A stretch of 64,000 nucleotides of DNA, taken from Isoetes taiwanensis (lineage: Eukaryota; Streptophyta; Lycopodiopsida; Isoetales; Isoetaceae). Shown piece by piece: positions 33,008 to 45,054 of the stretch; position 1 is the stretch's first letter, and every line of letters begins with the position of its first letter. The position numbers and the translations under genes are program-made. Under the pieces are notes generated by a model. The model ran no database searches. It saw only the letters and a program-made list of their open reading frames with translations, and was not told where the DNA came from. The stretch spans positions 4,707,279 through 4,771,278 of the forward strand of contig JAJEKV010000067.1 of assembly GCA_021234155.1 (NCBI GenBank), written 5' to 3'.

Positions 33008-34778
33008 CCCACAGCTTTCTTTCGACTTTTTGTCCCTGAGGCGCCTGCCCTAGCGCCTGCCTGAGGCGCTGCCTGAGGCCTGCCCGAGCAGATGCAGTGA
33101 TGGATGGCGTTGGAGCAGCGGTAGTGAAGGATGGCGCCCCTGTGTGTGCCTGAGTGGATGTTAATGGTTTGTGTTGCAAAATTTTTTTTTTTGCCCCTTC
33201 AGGGCCTTAGAGACGTCCCGTGTGACAAAAATTTTAGAATTCAAACCAGAAAAAAACTAGAATTCATTTGAGGCTTTCATCACCTGTAGCTTTTGAATTT
33301 GATGACAATAAAACAAATAGAACATAAGTAAAAGTTACCATAAAGATAGAGCAGATTGATCCCATTATTCTGAAAGTCATAAAATTTGCAACACAAAAAA
33401 AAACCCCTGTTATTATGCTACATATTGTTACTTCCGCTACAACTATTTCTCTTTCACAATGACACCATTGTTTATCAATCCATATGATTTTGAATGCTCC
33501 ATCTCTAGCTTAAAGGTAATGCATGATTCACCTTATGGTTCGATTAAAGTTCCAAACCTACAATATAAATGCATTCTTGTGGCCACTATTTGTGATCTGG
33601 CGTGACATGGAAAAGGGCGTGGAATAATCCGCTGTTGTGTGCATAAGAATCCGTTTGTTGATTGAAGCTAAAAGGGTGGCTGCTATGAACAATCCGGCAG
33701 CCGGGAATATCCAAGAGTTGGAAGCAAACAGAGGGCCTAAACTTGAATCTCAAAGCAAATCTTAGGAAGGAAACAAAAAGGGGTTTTGCAAAGACTACAT
33801 TGTAGAATCAGGAAACCAATACAACATTATGCTAACTGAAGAAACATTAAAAAATAAATACCTTTGTAAGTGTGAGCAAAAAATCCATCTCGTGGTAGTA
33901 AAATCCACTCCGGCAATAAGAATCCAAGAGGGCAAGTACACATGCATATGCACACATGCACACACATGCACACATGCACATGCACTTGCACTTGCACTTG
34001 CACATGCACAATACACATGCACACACATGCACATGCATGTGCACATGCACATGCATACGCATGCGTAGTGTTCATGCACAAACACATGCAGAGAAAGACA
34101 ACAACCCTCGGATTGTTCCAACCAACGAAAATCAACCGCCCATAAAAGGTGCACTCTAGAAATACTATTTAGTACACCTCAACGAATACAACAACGAAAT
34201 CATAGAAAAACCATGTGAAAAAGCGTATAAAAATCTAAAAGTAACCCCCTGTTATTATGCTACATATTGGATGCGTTGGTTTTCAGCTTCAGCGGTGCCC
34301 TCACGGTCACCGCCTTTCTGCAGATCGTTGCTATGGGGGTTTTGGGATTCTACCTGTTTCTGGGGCAGCTCTTATGGTCTAGTGGTTTGATCGAGTTACT
34401 CCAGGGGGTCGGCACCAGGATCTCTGCATCAGCATCTATTTGCCCTGGTCTTAGTGAGAGGATGGAGGTTTAGCGCGTGCATGAGTCCGCACCAGTACTT
34501 GGCACCTAGCTGTGAAGAGGTTACGGTTCGGGGGCGTTTGTTGAAGTTCTGTTTGTTGGAGGTATGCTTGTTGCTTTTTGCAGCAGCATAGCTTTTTGGA
34601 TCTGTGGTCATCATGGCAACGGTTTTTCCCCAGTGGGGTTTTTTAATCCGGGCCATGGTGCTCACGGGCTTCGGCCCATGCAATGTATTTTTTGTTTTCC
34701 TTGTACTTGTGGTCGCATGTCCTCCGTGACGCTGCCTTTGTGGTGCGACGTAAAAATATACTTCCTTCCTTCCTTCCT
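33008..34778 (+). mobile_element. LINE-type element with (CTTC)n tail, copy 2 only site
   Basis: Inserted between TCCTATG duplications (33001-33007 and 34779-34785); copy 1 at about 11150 has one TCCTATG. Its 3' end carries the structured module (34609-34617 paired with 34652-34660 around GGTTTTTCC...GGGGTTTTTTAATCCGGG) and a (CTTC)n tail at 34758-34780. The 5' part (33008-33154) is GC-rich with GCCTGAGGCGC repetition and no readable RT, so it is 5'-truncated or non-autonomous. It is itself interrupted by the TGTAGCA-type element. Confidence 0.7.
33161..34267 (-). mobile_element. TGTAGCA-type ~1.1-kb element, copy 2
   Basis: Reverse complement of 7452-8547, flanked by a TGGATG duplication (33155-33160 and 34268-34273) inside the LINE-type element. 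Contains the inverse TGCATG microsatellite at 33940-34080. Local differences from copy 1 include a 30-bp replacement near 33195-33230 (AGGGCCTTAGAGACGTCC). No coding sequence recognised. Confidence 0.75.
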
Positions 34779-34785
34779 TCCTATG

Positions 34786-35803
34786 AAAAAAATACAACAT
34801 GTAGACCATGCAATAGCATAGATGGCCACCGCGATACATTTCTTGTATATTTAAAGGCTATTTGTGGCACTAAATCAAATTATTGTAAAACATTGGACCT
34901 TGGAATATCTCTTGGAACTCGTTTTAGGGCTTCTTGGAAATCGATTTAGGGCATTCATTTGCCTGGTCGTTGAAATGGTAGCGGCCTAGTAAACATGTCG
35001 GATCTGCTATGTACAGTCCAAAATTGAACTGGAATTCTATGTCGGCCAAAAACAGGTCTGTTGGTTTTGCTAGCATGCAGTTTCATCCCAGATTTGCATG
35101 CTAATGGCTGTAGAATTTGGATCTGAAGATTTCGGCTAGCTACAGAATGTTTGGGTACAGAATACTTGTTGCCAATCCAAAAATGGAAGCGGATGGGACT
35201 GAAGCGGTTCATTCTGATGTAAGATTGTATCGCAGTGGCCGAAATTGGTAACAATGAGCAGAAAAATTCGTTGATCTTTTATGCCATGGCCGAAAATACG
35301 TCTATTAGTTCCTTAATTGGTTAAGAATGATAACTGGTTAAGAATGAATATTGGAAGATATTGGATCTGTTGCTTATGGTAGTGGATGCTGTAGGGCAAG
35401 AGAGGAGCCCTTGTTGGCGAATCTATAATAGAGGTATTTCCATATACAGCAAGAATATCTTATTTTCTTGTTTGCAATAAGTTCTAAAGCTTGCTTGTCA
35501 TGCTTGTTTGCTTCTAATATTCATCAGTTAGGATATTTGATGGAAAATAACTTTGATCTAGCATATACATAGTTTTACAAGTACATTTATAAGCATTTAA
35601 TTTTTTTATAGAAAGATACACATGGATGGCTACGAATTTGTCATGGCTTTGTTGCCCTTTTATCTAAATAGCATTATTGAAACAGAGTTTTTGCCATAAA
35701 TGGCATTGGTAAAGGCGGTTAACAGATGCCGTGAAACGTGGAGCTTGCGCATTTACCCTAAAGCATGGTGCATGTGGCCATGACTAGATCAAAATATTCT
35801 GAT
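34786..35803. other. Duplicated non-coding stretch (copy 2)
   Basis: Matches 11155-12175. No gene seen; the minus-strand frame 34955-35254 parallels 11327-11626 and has no family features. Confidence 0.6.
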
Positions 35804-36393
35804 CATGGAATAATTTAAGGGCTAAACTTAGCTATTTGGCAATTTTTTAGCACATTTTTAAAAAAATTTGGCTAAAGTAAATGGAAAAAATTGGGAAAAA
35901 AATAATAATTTTAGCTTAACTTTTTTCGGGACTGCACCAACCATGGAGGTCTTTAGCCAAATGCTAGAAAGTAAGAGAGTGAAATTTTGTATTGTTTAGC
36001 TAAACCATATAAACTTTTAGAATGAATTTTGGGCTAGTTTAGCTAATATCATTCTAGTGTATATGAAATATATGATTAGTAGTTTAGTTTCTAGCATTAT
36101 GAATTAATTTGAGTCCTATACTTTGCTAGTTAGTATTAGTTTAGAATGTTTTCATTTAGAAAATGACTAAAATAAGTGGAGTATATTGAAAAAAGTATAG
36201 TAATTTGGTATAATGTTTTCTGTTGGCCACACCATAGAAATTTTTGGGATGGTGTTTGGGTTAGTTTAGCTAAATGCTAGAAAGTATGAGAGGAAAATTG
36301 TGTAGAGTTTAGCTAAACCACAGAAAGTTTTGGGATCAATATTAGCTAAAGTCATTCTGACTAATAAGAAATATGCGATTAGTAATTTATTCC
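35804..36393. mobile_element. 590-bp insertion present only in copy 2
   Basis: Copy 1 reads TATTCTGAATCTGATATAG across this point (about 12165). Copy 2 has about 590 extra AT-rich bp between CTGAT duplications (35799-35803, 36394-36398). The ends are weakly inverted (GGAATAATTTA and, inverted, GGAATAAATTA). Internal phrases such as TTTAGCTAAA and GCTAGAAAGTA repeat. Non-coding, probably a non-autonomous DNA element. Confidence 0.65.
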
Positions 36394-36398
36394 CTGAT

Positions 36399-37250
36399 TC
36401 TGATATAGACTGGTTTGGCAGTTCTGGCAAGCCTTAAACATGGCTTATTCAAATACAAACAAAGAAATTATTCTGGAGCTACTTCAATTGGAAGACAAAG
36501 CTGATGTAGCACGACAAATGAGTGGACATTCCGATTCAGGTTCGGGCTTCAATCTCTTTCAATTAAATGCAGCGATAACATAAACAAAAACAATAGATTC
36601 AGCAGTTGCGTATAAGTAGGCGTTTAATTCAATCTTTCCTGTCAGGCCAAGCTTTTGGATTGCAAAAGTAGAACTACTATGTCATGTAGCTTGGGTACGC
36701 AGAAATGTGTGTCTAAATTGCTTCCACTTTCACTCTAATGCGTTTCCATTAAAATAACATCTATGCATTGGACAAATTGTAGAAACTAACTGACAGTTTG
36801 ATCACTTATGCAGTTGTTGGAATCAAATGCTGGACTGATCCCTTTCCTAGAGCATATAGCAAATTTCTCCAAGGTTTTCCATGCCTCAATGTATTTTTCA
36901 AGAATAGCATCTATTAATATATGATCTTTTTATTTGCAGACGTAGACATATATACATTTCACAACAAAAGAACGACATACAAAGGACGTGTATATTTATG
37001 CAAATATTTGTTGTGAATATATCGTCCTTTTTATTTGCAGACGTGTATATTTATGCAGATTTCTTCCATTTCATGAATGAGGAGTTGGCTGTTGTCCATG
37101 GCTCATTGTTGGCATTGTAAAGATTGTCAATTCTTGACATGTAACTATGATTAGATTTAAATAAAGAAATTTTTGTTTTATATGCACTCTTCTCTTTTTT
37201 ACGAATTTGTACCATTAATATACGTTAAATTCAAGCGTCAATATGATAAG
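36399..37250. other. Duplicated non-coding stretch after the 590-bp insertion (copy 2)
   Basis: Matches about 12176-13030. No gene or further insertion seen; a few small indels relative to copy 1 (for example near 36690). Confidence 0.55.
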
Positions 37251-37251
37251 T

Positions 37252-37723
37252 TTAATAAGTACATAGAAATAATCTAGACAAAAATACAAATGGCTTTGTA
37301 TAACGATGAAAATGATTTGACGCATAAAGAATAAATATTTTGACGAAATTTGTGATGAAATACTTGAAGAAACCATTGATGTAAAATCTGATGAAAAATA
37401 TGATGAAACCAGTGACGTTTAAGGTGTCAACAAATCTGATGAAAACTATGATGAAAATTCTAACGTTTAAAGTGTCGAAAATTCTGATGACAGCTATGAT
37501 AAAAATTCTGATGATTCTTATCTGACGATTATACTGACATTTCAGCTGATGATTATAATAATGAAATTCTGACGTAAAATTTGACATTTTTTTTGATGAA
37601 ATATTCATCAGAAAATATTCAACAGAATATACGTCAGAACCTACGTCTCAGCAATTATGGGGTTCTGACGCTTATTCTGATGAATTTTTTTTTTTTGACG
37701 AAAAGCTAGCATTCTCTTGTAAT
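37252..37723. mobile_element. CACTA-like terminus with TCTGACGA repeats (copy 2)
   Basis: Duplicate of 13035-13505, with the same CATTACAAGAGAATG end at 37709-37723 on the minus strand. Confidence 0.45.
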
Positions 37724-37734
37724 GACATAGCCAG

Positions 37735-38163
37735 TTATAGACTCTGAACAAGCTCTACATGCTTGCCTGTTTTCTGCACCTTCTTCAAAACCTTACTTGA
37801 ATCCACCTTTTTGGTAACGGTGATCTTCTGCTGCTTCAAATCAACGGCAATTGACTCCGCACCTAGCCGTTTTGCAAAAATTCAGAATTATGAAACGTAA
37901 AAAATTCTGATCGGAAGATCAATTTGATCCTCACCTTCTATATTTGCCACAACCTTCTTTACCTTCTTCAAGCATCCCTCACAGTTGGATCTGTACCTCT
38001 CAGGCTTCTTCTTATTCTCGTCAGATTCGTGCCTCAAGAAACAACAAGAGAAGATGAGAGCCGAAAGGAGATAAACAGGAGTTCCAAAAATATGCAGGGC
38101 AAAGGGCAGGAGAAGGGGCATAATGGACTTAACAAGGTTGCGTATTAAACGGGAGCAAATCAT
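37735..38163 (-). CDS. HMA-domain (heavy-metal-associated) protein, two exons, copy 2
   Basis: Exon 1 is 38163-37935 and exon 2 is 37862-37735, the same sizes (229 and 128 nt) and splice sites as copy 1, giving 118 codons with no stop. It keeps the metal-binding CEGC, the QQKITVTKKVD strand and VLKKVQKTGKHVEL. Differences from copy 1 are Arg for His at residue 5, Ser for Phe at 39 and Ala for Glu at 73, none in the metal site. Both copies staying open supports a real coding function or a recent duplication; the sequence alone cannot decide. The same doubt about the N-terminal exon applies. Confidence 0.62.
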
Positions 38164-38493
38164 TGAAACGAGAGCAAAAGGAATATTCCTCAAAGATTCC
38201 CCCTTTTTTTCCAAAAAAAGAGCTAAAATGAGGTAAAAATTTTATTTTGGTCATAAAATTGCATTTTGACCCCCCCAAAATCACTCATTTTTTTGTGCAA
38301 AGAGAAAGTTGACTGTGTCAAAATGACACTTTTCCTAATAGTTAGAATTTACATGAAGTGTATTTTTTGAGAAAACCACTAATTTAAGTGTACGTCATAC
38401 ACAACATTTTGTTAGTTTGGATTGTTTTCCAGAAAAGGTATTTTTAGGTTACAATGAGTCAGTTTTTAATGATATAATATTTCAAAGTACCAA

Positions 38494-39003
38494 AATTATA
38501 TTCCAGAATACACTTTTGCTATTCGAGGATAACAGAAGTGTATTCCGGAATACACTTTTGCTTTCGAGGATAATAGAAGTGTATTCCGGAATACACTTTT
38601 GCTGTACAAATTTTTGAGACTCAACAGTGATCTTGCAATTTTCCAGGTTTTCGGGGTCTTCGACATTTTCAATGATCTTGCAATTTTTTTTCTTTCAGTT
38701 GATTTGAATGACCTTGCGATTTTATATGTTTTTTTATGTGGGGATACAGGAACATAGTTCTAAACAATGAAGGGATTAGCAAAAGGAAAAAAAAAACCAA
38801 CAACAATTAGATTTTTTGGAATTTTAATTTATTTTGATGACCTTTCAATTTCTTTTATTTGTTTTGTGTGGATACAAGGTCATGGTTTTAAATATTAAAG
38901 GGATTTTTGATTTTTTTGTTTCTAAGATCAGGGATACTGGATTTTGGTTTCAAATCATAAGAGGGAAATGTATTCCGGAATACACTTTGTATTCCGGAAT
39001 ACG
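38494..39003. repeat. Palindrome clusters, core GTGTATTCCGGAATACAC (copy 2, first and middle)
   Basis: Two perfect dyads near 38535-38556 and 38576-38597 match copy 1. At 38969-39003 two further GTATTCCGGAATAC dyads are intact, while copy 1 (14748-14782) has lost bases at their centres. Confidence 0.85.
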
Positions 39004-39009
39004 TTTTGA

Positions 39010-41298
39010 TGTTTTTTTTTTCTGCCTTTGCTCAAGGCGATCTTCCTTTGCAGACGTTGGGCCAGCATTTCGAAGTGGTGATGGCCTTGGCATTGGTCCT
39101 GGCTACATGCTGAACCATGGCGCTGCCTGGTTTGTTCTTTTGTGCCAGTTTAGGGTTTTTGCCTGAAGTTCGCTGCCAAGAGTTCGATTTCGACCTGTGT
39201 TGAAGCATCTGGCGACTTGCAGACCTATGTTGGAACATCTAGCGACTAAGAAGCTTCTGCTAGGTAATTTTCGCAGACTTTTTTTTCCTATTTCACGGAT
39301 ATTTTGCCTTGGTTTAACGTTTTCAGCTTTTGCAATTGCCTTGTAAGTCATCTAAAAGCCAATCGCATGCAAATACAGCTGCCCAAAGATGAAAGAGCGC
39401 ATAGATCTTACCTTATTTCAGCCTTGCTTTTTCTTCTTCCCCCAAATGCATTCCGTAGCATCTGAATGCATCATAAATTTGTCATTGTACAAGCTCACTA
39501 ACGACCAGCTTACCAGGCATCTAAGATTTGATGAATTTATATGTTGAATGATGCTTTCCAGGAGACCTATCCTCTCCGAATAATCAGGTAAAATGCCTGC
39601 TGATACAAGATAACATGTGCTGCACCTTGAACTTTCTGCACCTGTATTACATCATTCAAGGTCTCATTTATTTTCACCAGAAAATGACTTGGATCTGCTT
39701 ATTTGCATTTAGATCTTGCATAACAGGTTGTTCGAGTTGAAGTACATGGTCTTCTACTTTAAGTGGAGGGCGATTAAGCAGGTTTTAAGCACTTATCTAT
39801 TACCATATCTCTTGTTTATGAGACAAAGACATCAGCTGGCTAAAGAGGTATGTTTATTTTTGAAAAGCTTGTTTTTAAAGATGTAAATAAGCTTTTTTGT
39901 TTAAACAGATAGAAGGAAGATCATGCAAACATTAAGATACATGAGAAAAAGTACTTGGATCTTGAGGTCCAAGCATTTTTCTAGCACATGTACAAATCCA
40001 ACATTTTTCTAGCATAGATACACGGGAAATGAATGGAAAAACAGGTCGTGCAATAGGGCCCTAGAAAGCCAGAATTCGCCACCAAGGGGGCCCCAATTTA
40101 GGAGCAATCATAGCTATTTCTCTGGCTGGAGTTGGAAAAAAGAAGTCTAAGCAAAGATTTAGGTGCAGATGTATCATAGTTGTTTTGTTAAGTTTAGATT
40201 TAGGAGAATCTCTACTTTATTCTTTATATTCTTCTATTTCATCATGTATTTGAGAAGCACGAGAACAAGGATCACTTTGAAGATTGCACAAGAAAGTTCT
40301 TTGATGATGTACTGGCTGTCCGAGATAATTCTAGTTTTTTGGAACTAAAATTCATCTTTAATATGATCAGGTCTCTCTACTTCCCTAACTTTGAATTCAG
40401 TGAATGCAAGAAAGCATAACAAGTTTGATGGCATACACAATTGTGTTCCCTCTACTACAAGATGCTGGTTTGATATTTCGCCACTCAAAGTTTTCTTAGC
40501 TCTTCTATTTTTGCTATTTGATGAGACATATTCAGCTATAAGCTTTATTGCAGGAATTATCACCATGTGACCATAGGAAATGCAATGAAATAGGACACGT
40601 TTATTTTCACTCCTCGTATTGTGCAAGGATGCTGGTTTGACATCCCAACACAGAAAAAAGCATCTTTCTAGTTCTCCTATTTCTATCTTATAAGAAAACA
40701 TATTCGATGTAAGCATCACTATCAAAAGTATATTCTGATATATGAAAAGCCTTTCTGAAGTTTGTGTGCAAATCCGATGCTCTTTCGTTGTATTATAGTT
40801 GAACTAAAAGAGATTCATAAACTATTCTTTCTTAAACCCATAACCCGTTGGGTTCCCGTGGACGTAAAAAATTATCTTATCTTATAGGCATTTACTTAAT
40901 AGCCATAGAATTTTGTAATTAAAGTGACAACACCTAGATATTTGATTAAGATGTAAGATTTGGATAGTGGTTCTACAACACCTAGATATTTGATTAAGAT
41001 GTAAGATTTGGACTGTTATGCAACTCTAGTATAATTTGGCACATTGATGCCATTCGGTAATAATTGTAAATGTCTATATGCACTAATATTCCATGAATCT
41101 TTTAACACATGAAGAATGAAACTGGTAGGTGTGGCCTCTAAGATTCTCCCTTACGAATATGGAGCCGATAAATCTGGGCTGGCTAAGGATATCCTTGTCA
41201 GAACGGGATGTCTAGCCCTTGTCCTTGGATTCTGGCTTTGGCCTTGTCTTTGGACTAAGGATTGGACTTGTCATCGTATATTTGCTTTCTCAGGAAAG
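39010..41298. other. Duplicated stretch without recognised genes (copy 2)
   Basis: Matches 14790-16990 with small indels. It has an extra short segment near 40836-40875 (CCCATAACCCGTTGGG...) and a ~45-bp local duplication near 40930-41010 (ACACCTAGATATTTGATTAA). No gene recognised. Confidence 0.55.
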
Positions 41299-41409
41299 CA
41301 AAAGTGTATTCCGGAATACACTTTTGTTTTTTCTGAGAACCCAAAGTGTATTCTCGAATACAAGTTTGTTTTTTAAAAAAGCAAAAGTGTATTCCAGAAT
41401 ACACCTTTG
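41299..41409. repeat. Palindrome cluster 2 (copy 2)
   Basis: Same three dyads as 16992-17102; the first is again a perfect 28-bp palindrome. Confidence 0.85.
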
Positions 41410-42332
41410 TTTTTACATTTTTTGTTTTATGTGTCCTAGTGTTCATTTGTTTATTTGGTTATTTTTAGAACGTCATAACATGTCAAATGTGTTTGATGGA
41501 ACAACCAATCGTGGAGACTTGGGACAGATAATCAGTTGCAACGTCTGATGAGCGTATTATTCAATACGCACCAAATTTTGAGGGTGCCAAATTAATGTAT
41601 TGAAAAAATTTAAAGAAATAAATATTATTTTTTCTTCTCTATTTTGATGTTTTTTATATCTCACGTTCGGAGATTATGTATTCATGTCTAGATTTTGCCA
41701 TTTCAAGGGTGTTTCTTTGCAAAAAACAAACTTGTCACTTAACGAAGAGCCAAAATGAGGGGAAAAAAAAACTGTACCTTTTCAGATTCTCAAGTTTATC
41801 CCAAAAAGGCCATTTTTAAGAGCACGATGTTTTTTTAAAGGGAATCTTTGAAACGGGAGTTCTGCAACACTCCCGTTTAATTTGCAATCTTGTTACTTCT
41901 GGTAAGCTGGATAGATGGCTATGGTATTCCGGCAGCAAGATCTTTAAAACTGGCTCTACAAATGGGAAAACCCTACTGTCCTGTGTATGGCAATCTTAAT
42001 GCAAAAGCTCGGGCTATGGCGAGCGGCGACTATGGCGAACTAAGTGCGCGGGCTATGCCGAGCTCCGGCTATGCTGATCCAGCAGCGCCCCTCCCTGTTC
42101 TTCCTCCCTTTTGAGCTTGGAGCTTGGAACTAGTACCTGTGGGTAATGTTTATTCAAATTTTAAATATCCTGCCCAGGTTGAGCGGGACAAGTTCAAATT
42201 ACAGCACATCATCTTTTTTTGCTTGTGGTGGGCTGCAAGGACGGAACTCACAATTTTCAAAATTCTCAAAATTCCAGTTGTTTCTCTAAGTAATTAATCC
42301 ATGCATTCTACTGAATCCCCTGCACAATTAGA
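41410..42332. other. Duplicated stretch and empty site of the array (copy 2)
   Basis: Matches 17103-18005 and continues directly through CCCTGCACAATTAGATGCTT into Copia B, without the 8-mer array. A 74-codon frame at 41890-42114 encodes Gly/Tyr/Ala-rich repeats (DGYGIP, SGDYGEL, SSGYADP) of no known family and is broken in copy 1. Confidence 0.6.
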
Positions 42333-43560
42333 TGCTTGAAGAACATGGGGCTGAGAAAATTTGTGTTAATACCAGATACTAGGTGTGGCATTGGCATGAA
42401 GATAGCGAAGCAACTGCTTTAAAGCCAACCAATGCTCAGGTGCAGGACTGTCAAGAAATTGGCTGAGAGTAATGGTGGCTTGGGCTATATCAGGGCATAT
42501 GCATACCATCAAATGCATCAAGGTGCCCACAATGCTACGGAAAGAAAGTCCACCAAGAGCATGCGTAGCAAGTGGAATAGAAGTAGCAGACATATGACAA
42601 ACTACAGGGGTAGCAACGTCCTTGCTGCCATGCATATTACAAGCTTGCAAAAAGGTTGCGAACAGATTTGGAATGGTGGACAAGGATGTTCTTGGACTGA
42701 AGATCTCTATTAACTTGAATACCGAGAAAGTACTGCAATTCACCCAAATCTGTCATGCGAAAGCGAGCAGTTAAAGCAGTTTTGGTATCTTTCACCAAAT
42801 TAGAAGTATCCTTGGCCAAAATCAAGTCATCTACATATAAGATAATAATGATCACATAAACATGGTATCCCTTACAGTAGATTTTCCAGTCTGCATGACT
42901 TCGAGCAAATTCTTGTGTCGTGAAAAACTTGTGAATGGCATTATACCACTATCATGGAGATTACCTGAGTCCATAAATTGCCTTGTATAGCTTATGAACT
43001 TTATCTTCTTGTCCAAGTTGTACAAAACCCGGAGCCTGTCGAAGATAGACTTCTTCTTCCAACTTACCATGTAAAAATAACGTCTTGACATCCATATGTT
43101 TCAAATTATAATTCTGGCAGCAGCCACTGCTAGCACTGTTCGTACAGAACTCAATCTAGCTACTAGTGCAAAGGTTTCAATGTAATCCACCCTAGAAACT
43201 TGAGAGTATCTTATGGCAACCAACCATGCTTTGTATTTGCTAACAGCATTATGCTCATTATATTTGATTTTGTAAATCCATTTAGAATTAATAACTTTCC
43301 TTTCTTTGAGCAGATCTGTAAGAATCCGTGTTTCATTTTCCACCAAAGTGCCTAGTTTTGTTGAACTGCCCAGGGACATCTTGTTCCTGAATCGTAAGAT
43401 CAGAATGGGACATCAAATCATCTAATTCCCCATCACTATCCTCTGACTCTGAGGGAAATTCAACTTCATACTCAGAGGATCCTCCTGTACGCACATCCAC
43501 AGATTCACCTTCTTCATTATCAGAATTAGTATCACTATCAGAAGAATTACTCAAAACACA
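42333..43560 (-). pseudogene. Copia B copy 2 reverse transcriptase region
   Basis: Parallel to copy 1: Ser/Asp/Glu-rich spacer (43554-43400), KWIYKIKYNE, YKAWLVAIRYSQ, a frameshifted centre (43091-42852), YVDDLILAKD (about 42835) and DLGELQYFLGIQVNR. It then continues open to LALKQLLRYLHANAT (about 42380), slightly further than copy 1. The connection to RNase H is missing. Confidence 0.88.
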
Positions 43561-43649
43561 AGATTTATTCCCCTTGCCTTTTCCAATATCAAAATTTTGT
43601 TCATCAAAACTATTCTTCTAATGGTCACCTTTTTATTTGACCGATAACT

Positions 43650-44860
43650 CTAGATTTTGTCTAAATATCCCACGAACATACAAGGTATTGATTTGTTTGA
43701 CAACTTGTCTCGCTTCAAATGAGCATCTGCATTGCAGCCAAAGAATTTTATGTTAACCATATCAGGTTTCCTGTCCATCCAAGTCTGTTCTGGGACAGCC
43801 TTTGGAGATGCTTTCGTCGGTATTCTATTTAGCAAACATTGTTGTATGGGTTGCCTCGCCCCAAAAGGATGGATCAATATCATGTCCAAAAAGCATTGCT
43901 CCTGCACACTCTAAAATGGTCTGATTCTTTCGCTCAACAATCCCATTTTGTTGATGCTCATGAGAAATTGATCTCTCATGCGTAATGCCATATTCTATGC
44001 AGAGACTTTCAAATCTCTTGTTCACAAACTCACCTCCTTGATCTATCCAAATTTGTTTGATGATACATCGGGGCTGATTTTCTACAATTTTTTTTTTCCA
44101 AATGACAAAATAACCAAACACTTCTGACTTTCTCTTTAAGAAATAGACCCACAACTTTCTACTAAAATTTTCTATCACTAAAAGAAAGTACCTGACACCA
44201 CCCACAGATGGAATCTTGGCTTTTCCCCAAACGTCCATATGGACCAGCTCCAAGCATTTTTCTGCGCTATGTGCTTTCCCTTTAGGAAATTCCTCCTATG
44301 CATTTTTTCGAGCATACAACCTTCGCATAACTTCATTGGTTTTCCAATTTGTGGTAAACCATCCACTAACTTACGCTTTGCCATTTCTTTTATGAGCGGA
44401 TATTTAGGATGTCCCAGTCTCTCGTGCCACAATTGGGTACTATCCAAAATAGAAGCATTCAGGTGGGTGTTGTAGATCAACTTAATTGGTACAAATCTCC
44501 ATCTCTACTGCCCATAGCTAACACATTTCTCCTTCTGTCTTTGATGAGGCACATGCCATAACCAAATTTTACCAGCAAACTTGCATCGTTAAGCTTAAAA
44601 ATGGATAAGAGATTGGCTTCCAAATCAGGGACATGAAGGACTTTCTTCGAACATACATCTCCAGTTGGCATTTGTAGCTTGACAGTTCCAACTCCAGCAA
44701 TATCAAAATTCCCTTTCCCTACTTTTACCTTGCTGTTTTCAATACCATGATATTCCACAAACAATTCCTGTTTAGGGGTCATATGATCTGAGGCTCCAGA
44801 GTCTAGATACCAAATTCCATACGGTGTTTGTGTGACAAAATATCCCACTGCTTGTACCAT
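43650..44860 (-). pseudogene. Copia B copy 2 protease and integrase
   Basis: Protease YLDSGASDHMTPK (about 44810); GAG-pre-integrase with HHCC-type LWHERLGHPKYP...LCEGC (44440-44320); integrase 44253-43825 with all three catalytic residues in one frame (HMDVWGK, WIDQGGEF, QQNGIVERKN); then a C-terminal part in another frame (43907-43650). Confidence 0.9.
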
Positions 44861-45054
44861 GAATAACCTATCACAGCAAGACTACAAATACTCTACAAGT
44901 GCCTTTATAATTTTAAGGATCCCATGCTCGAAAATAGAAAGACATTTGTCAGAAAAATAAAAGGAACCTCATACCAGGCCGATTTGCTTACACTAGTTCT
45001 TTCAGCCATGCAAATAAAAGCCTTTCCAGAAATAAAGGAATCACTGCTCTCAGA

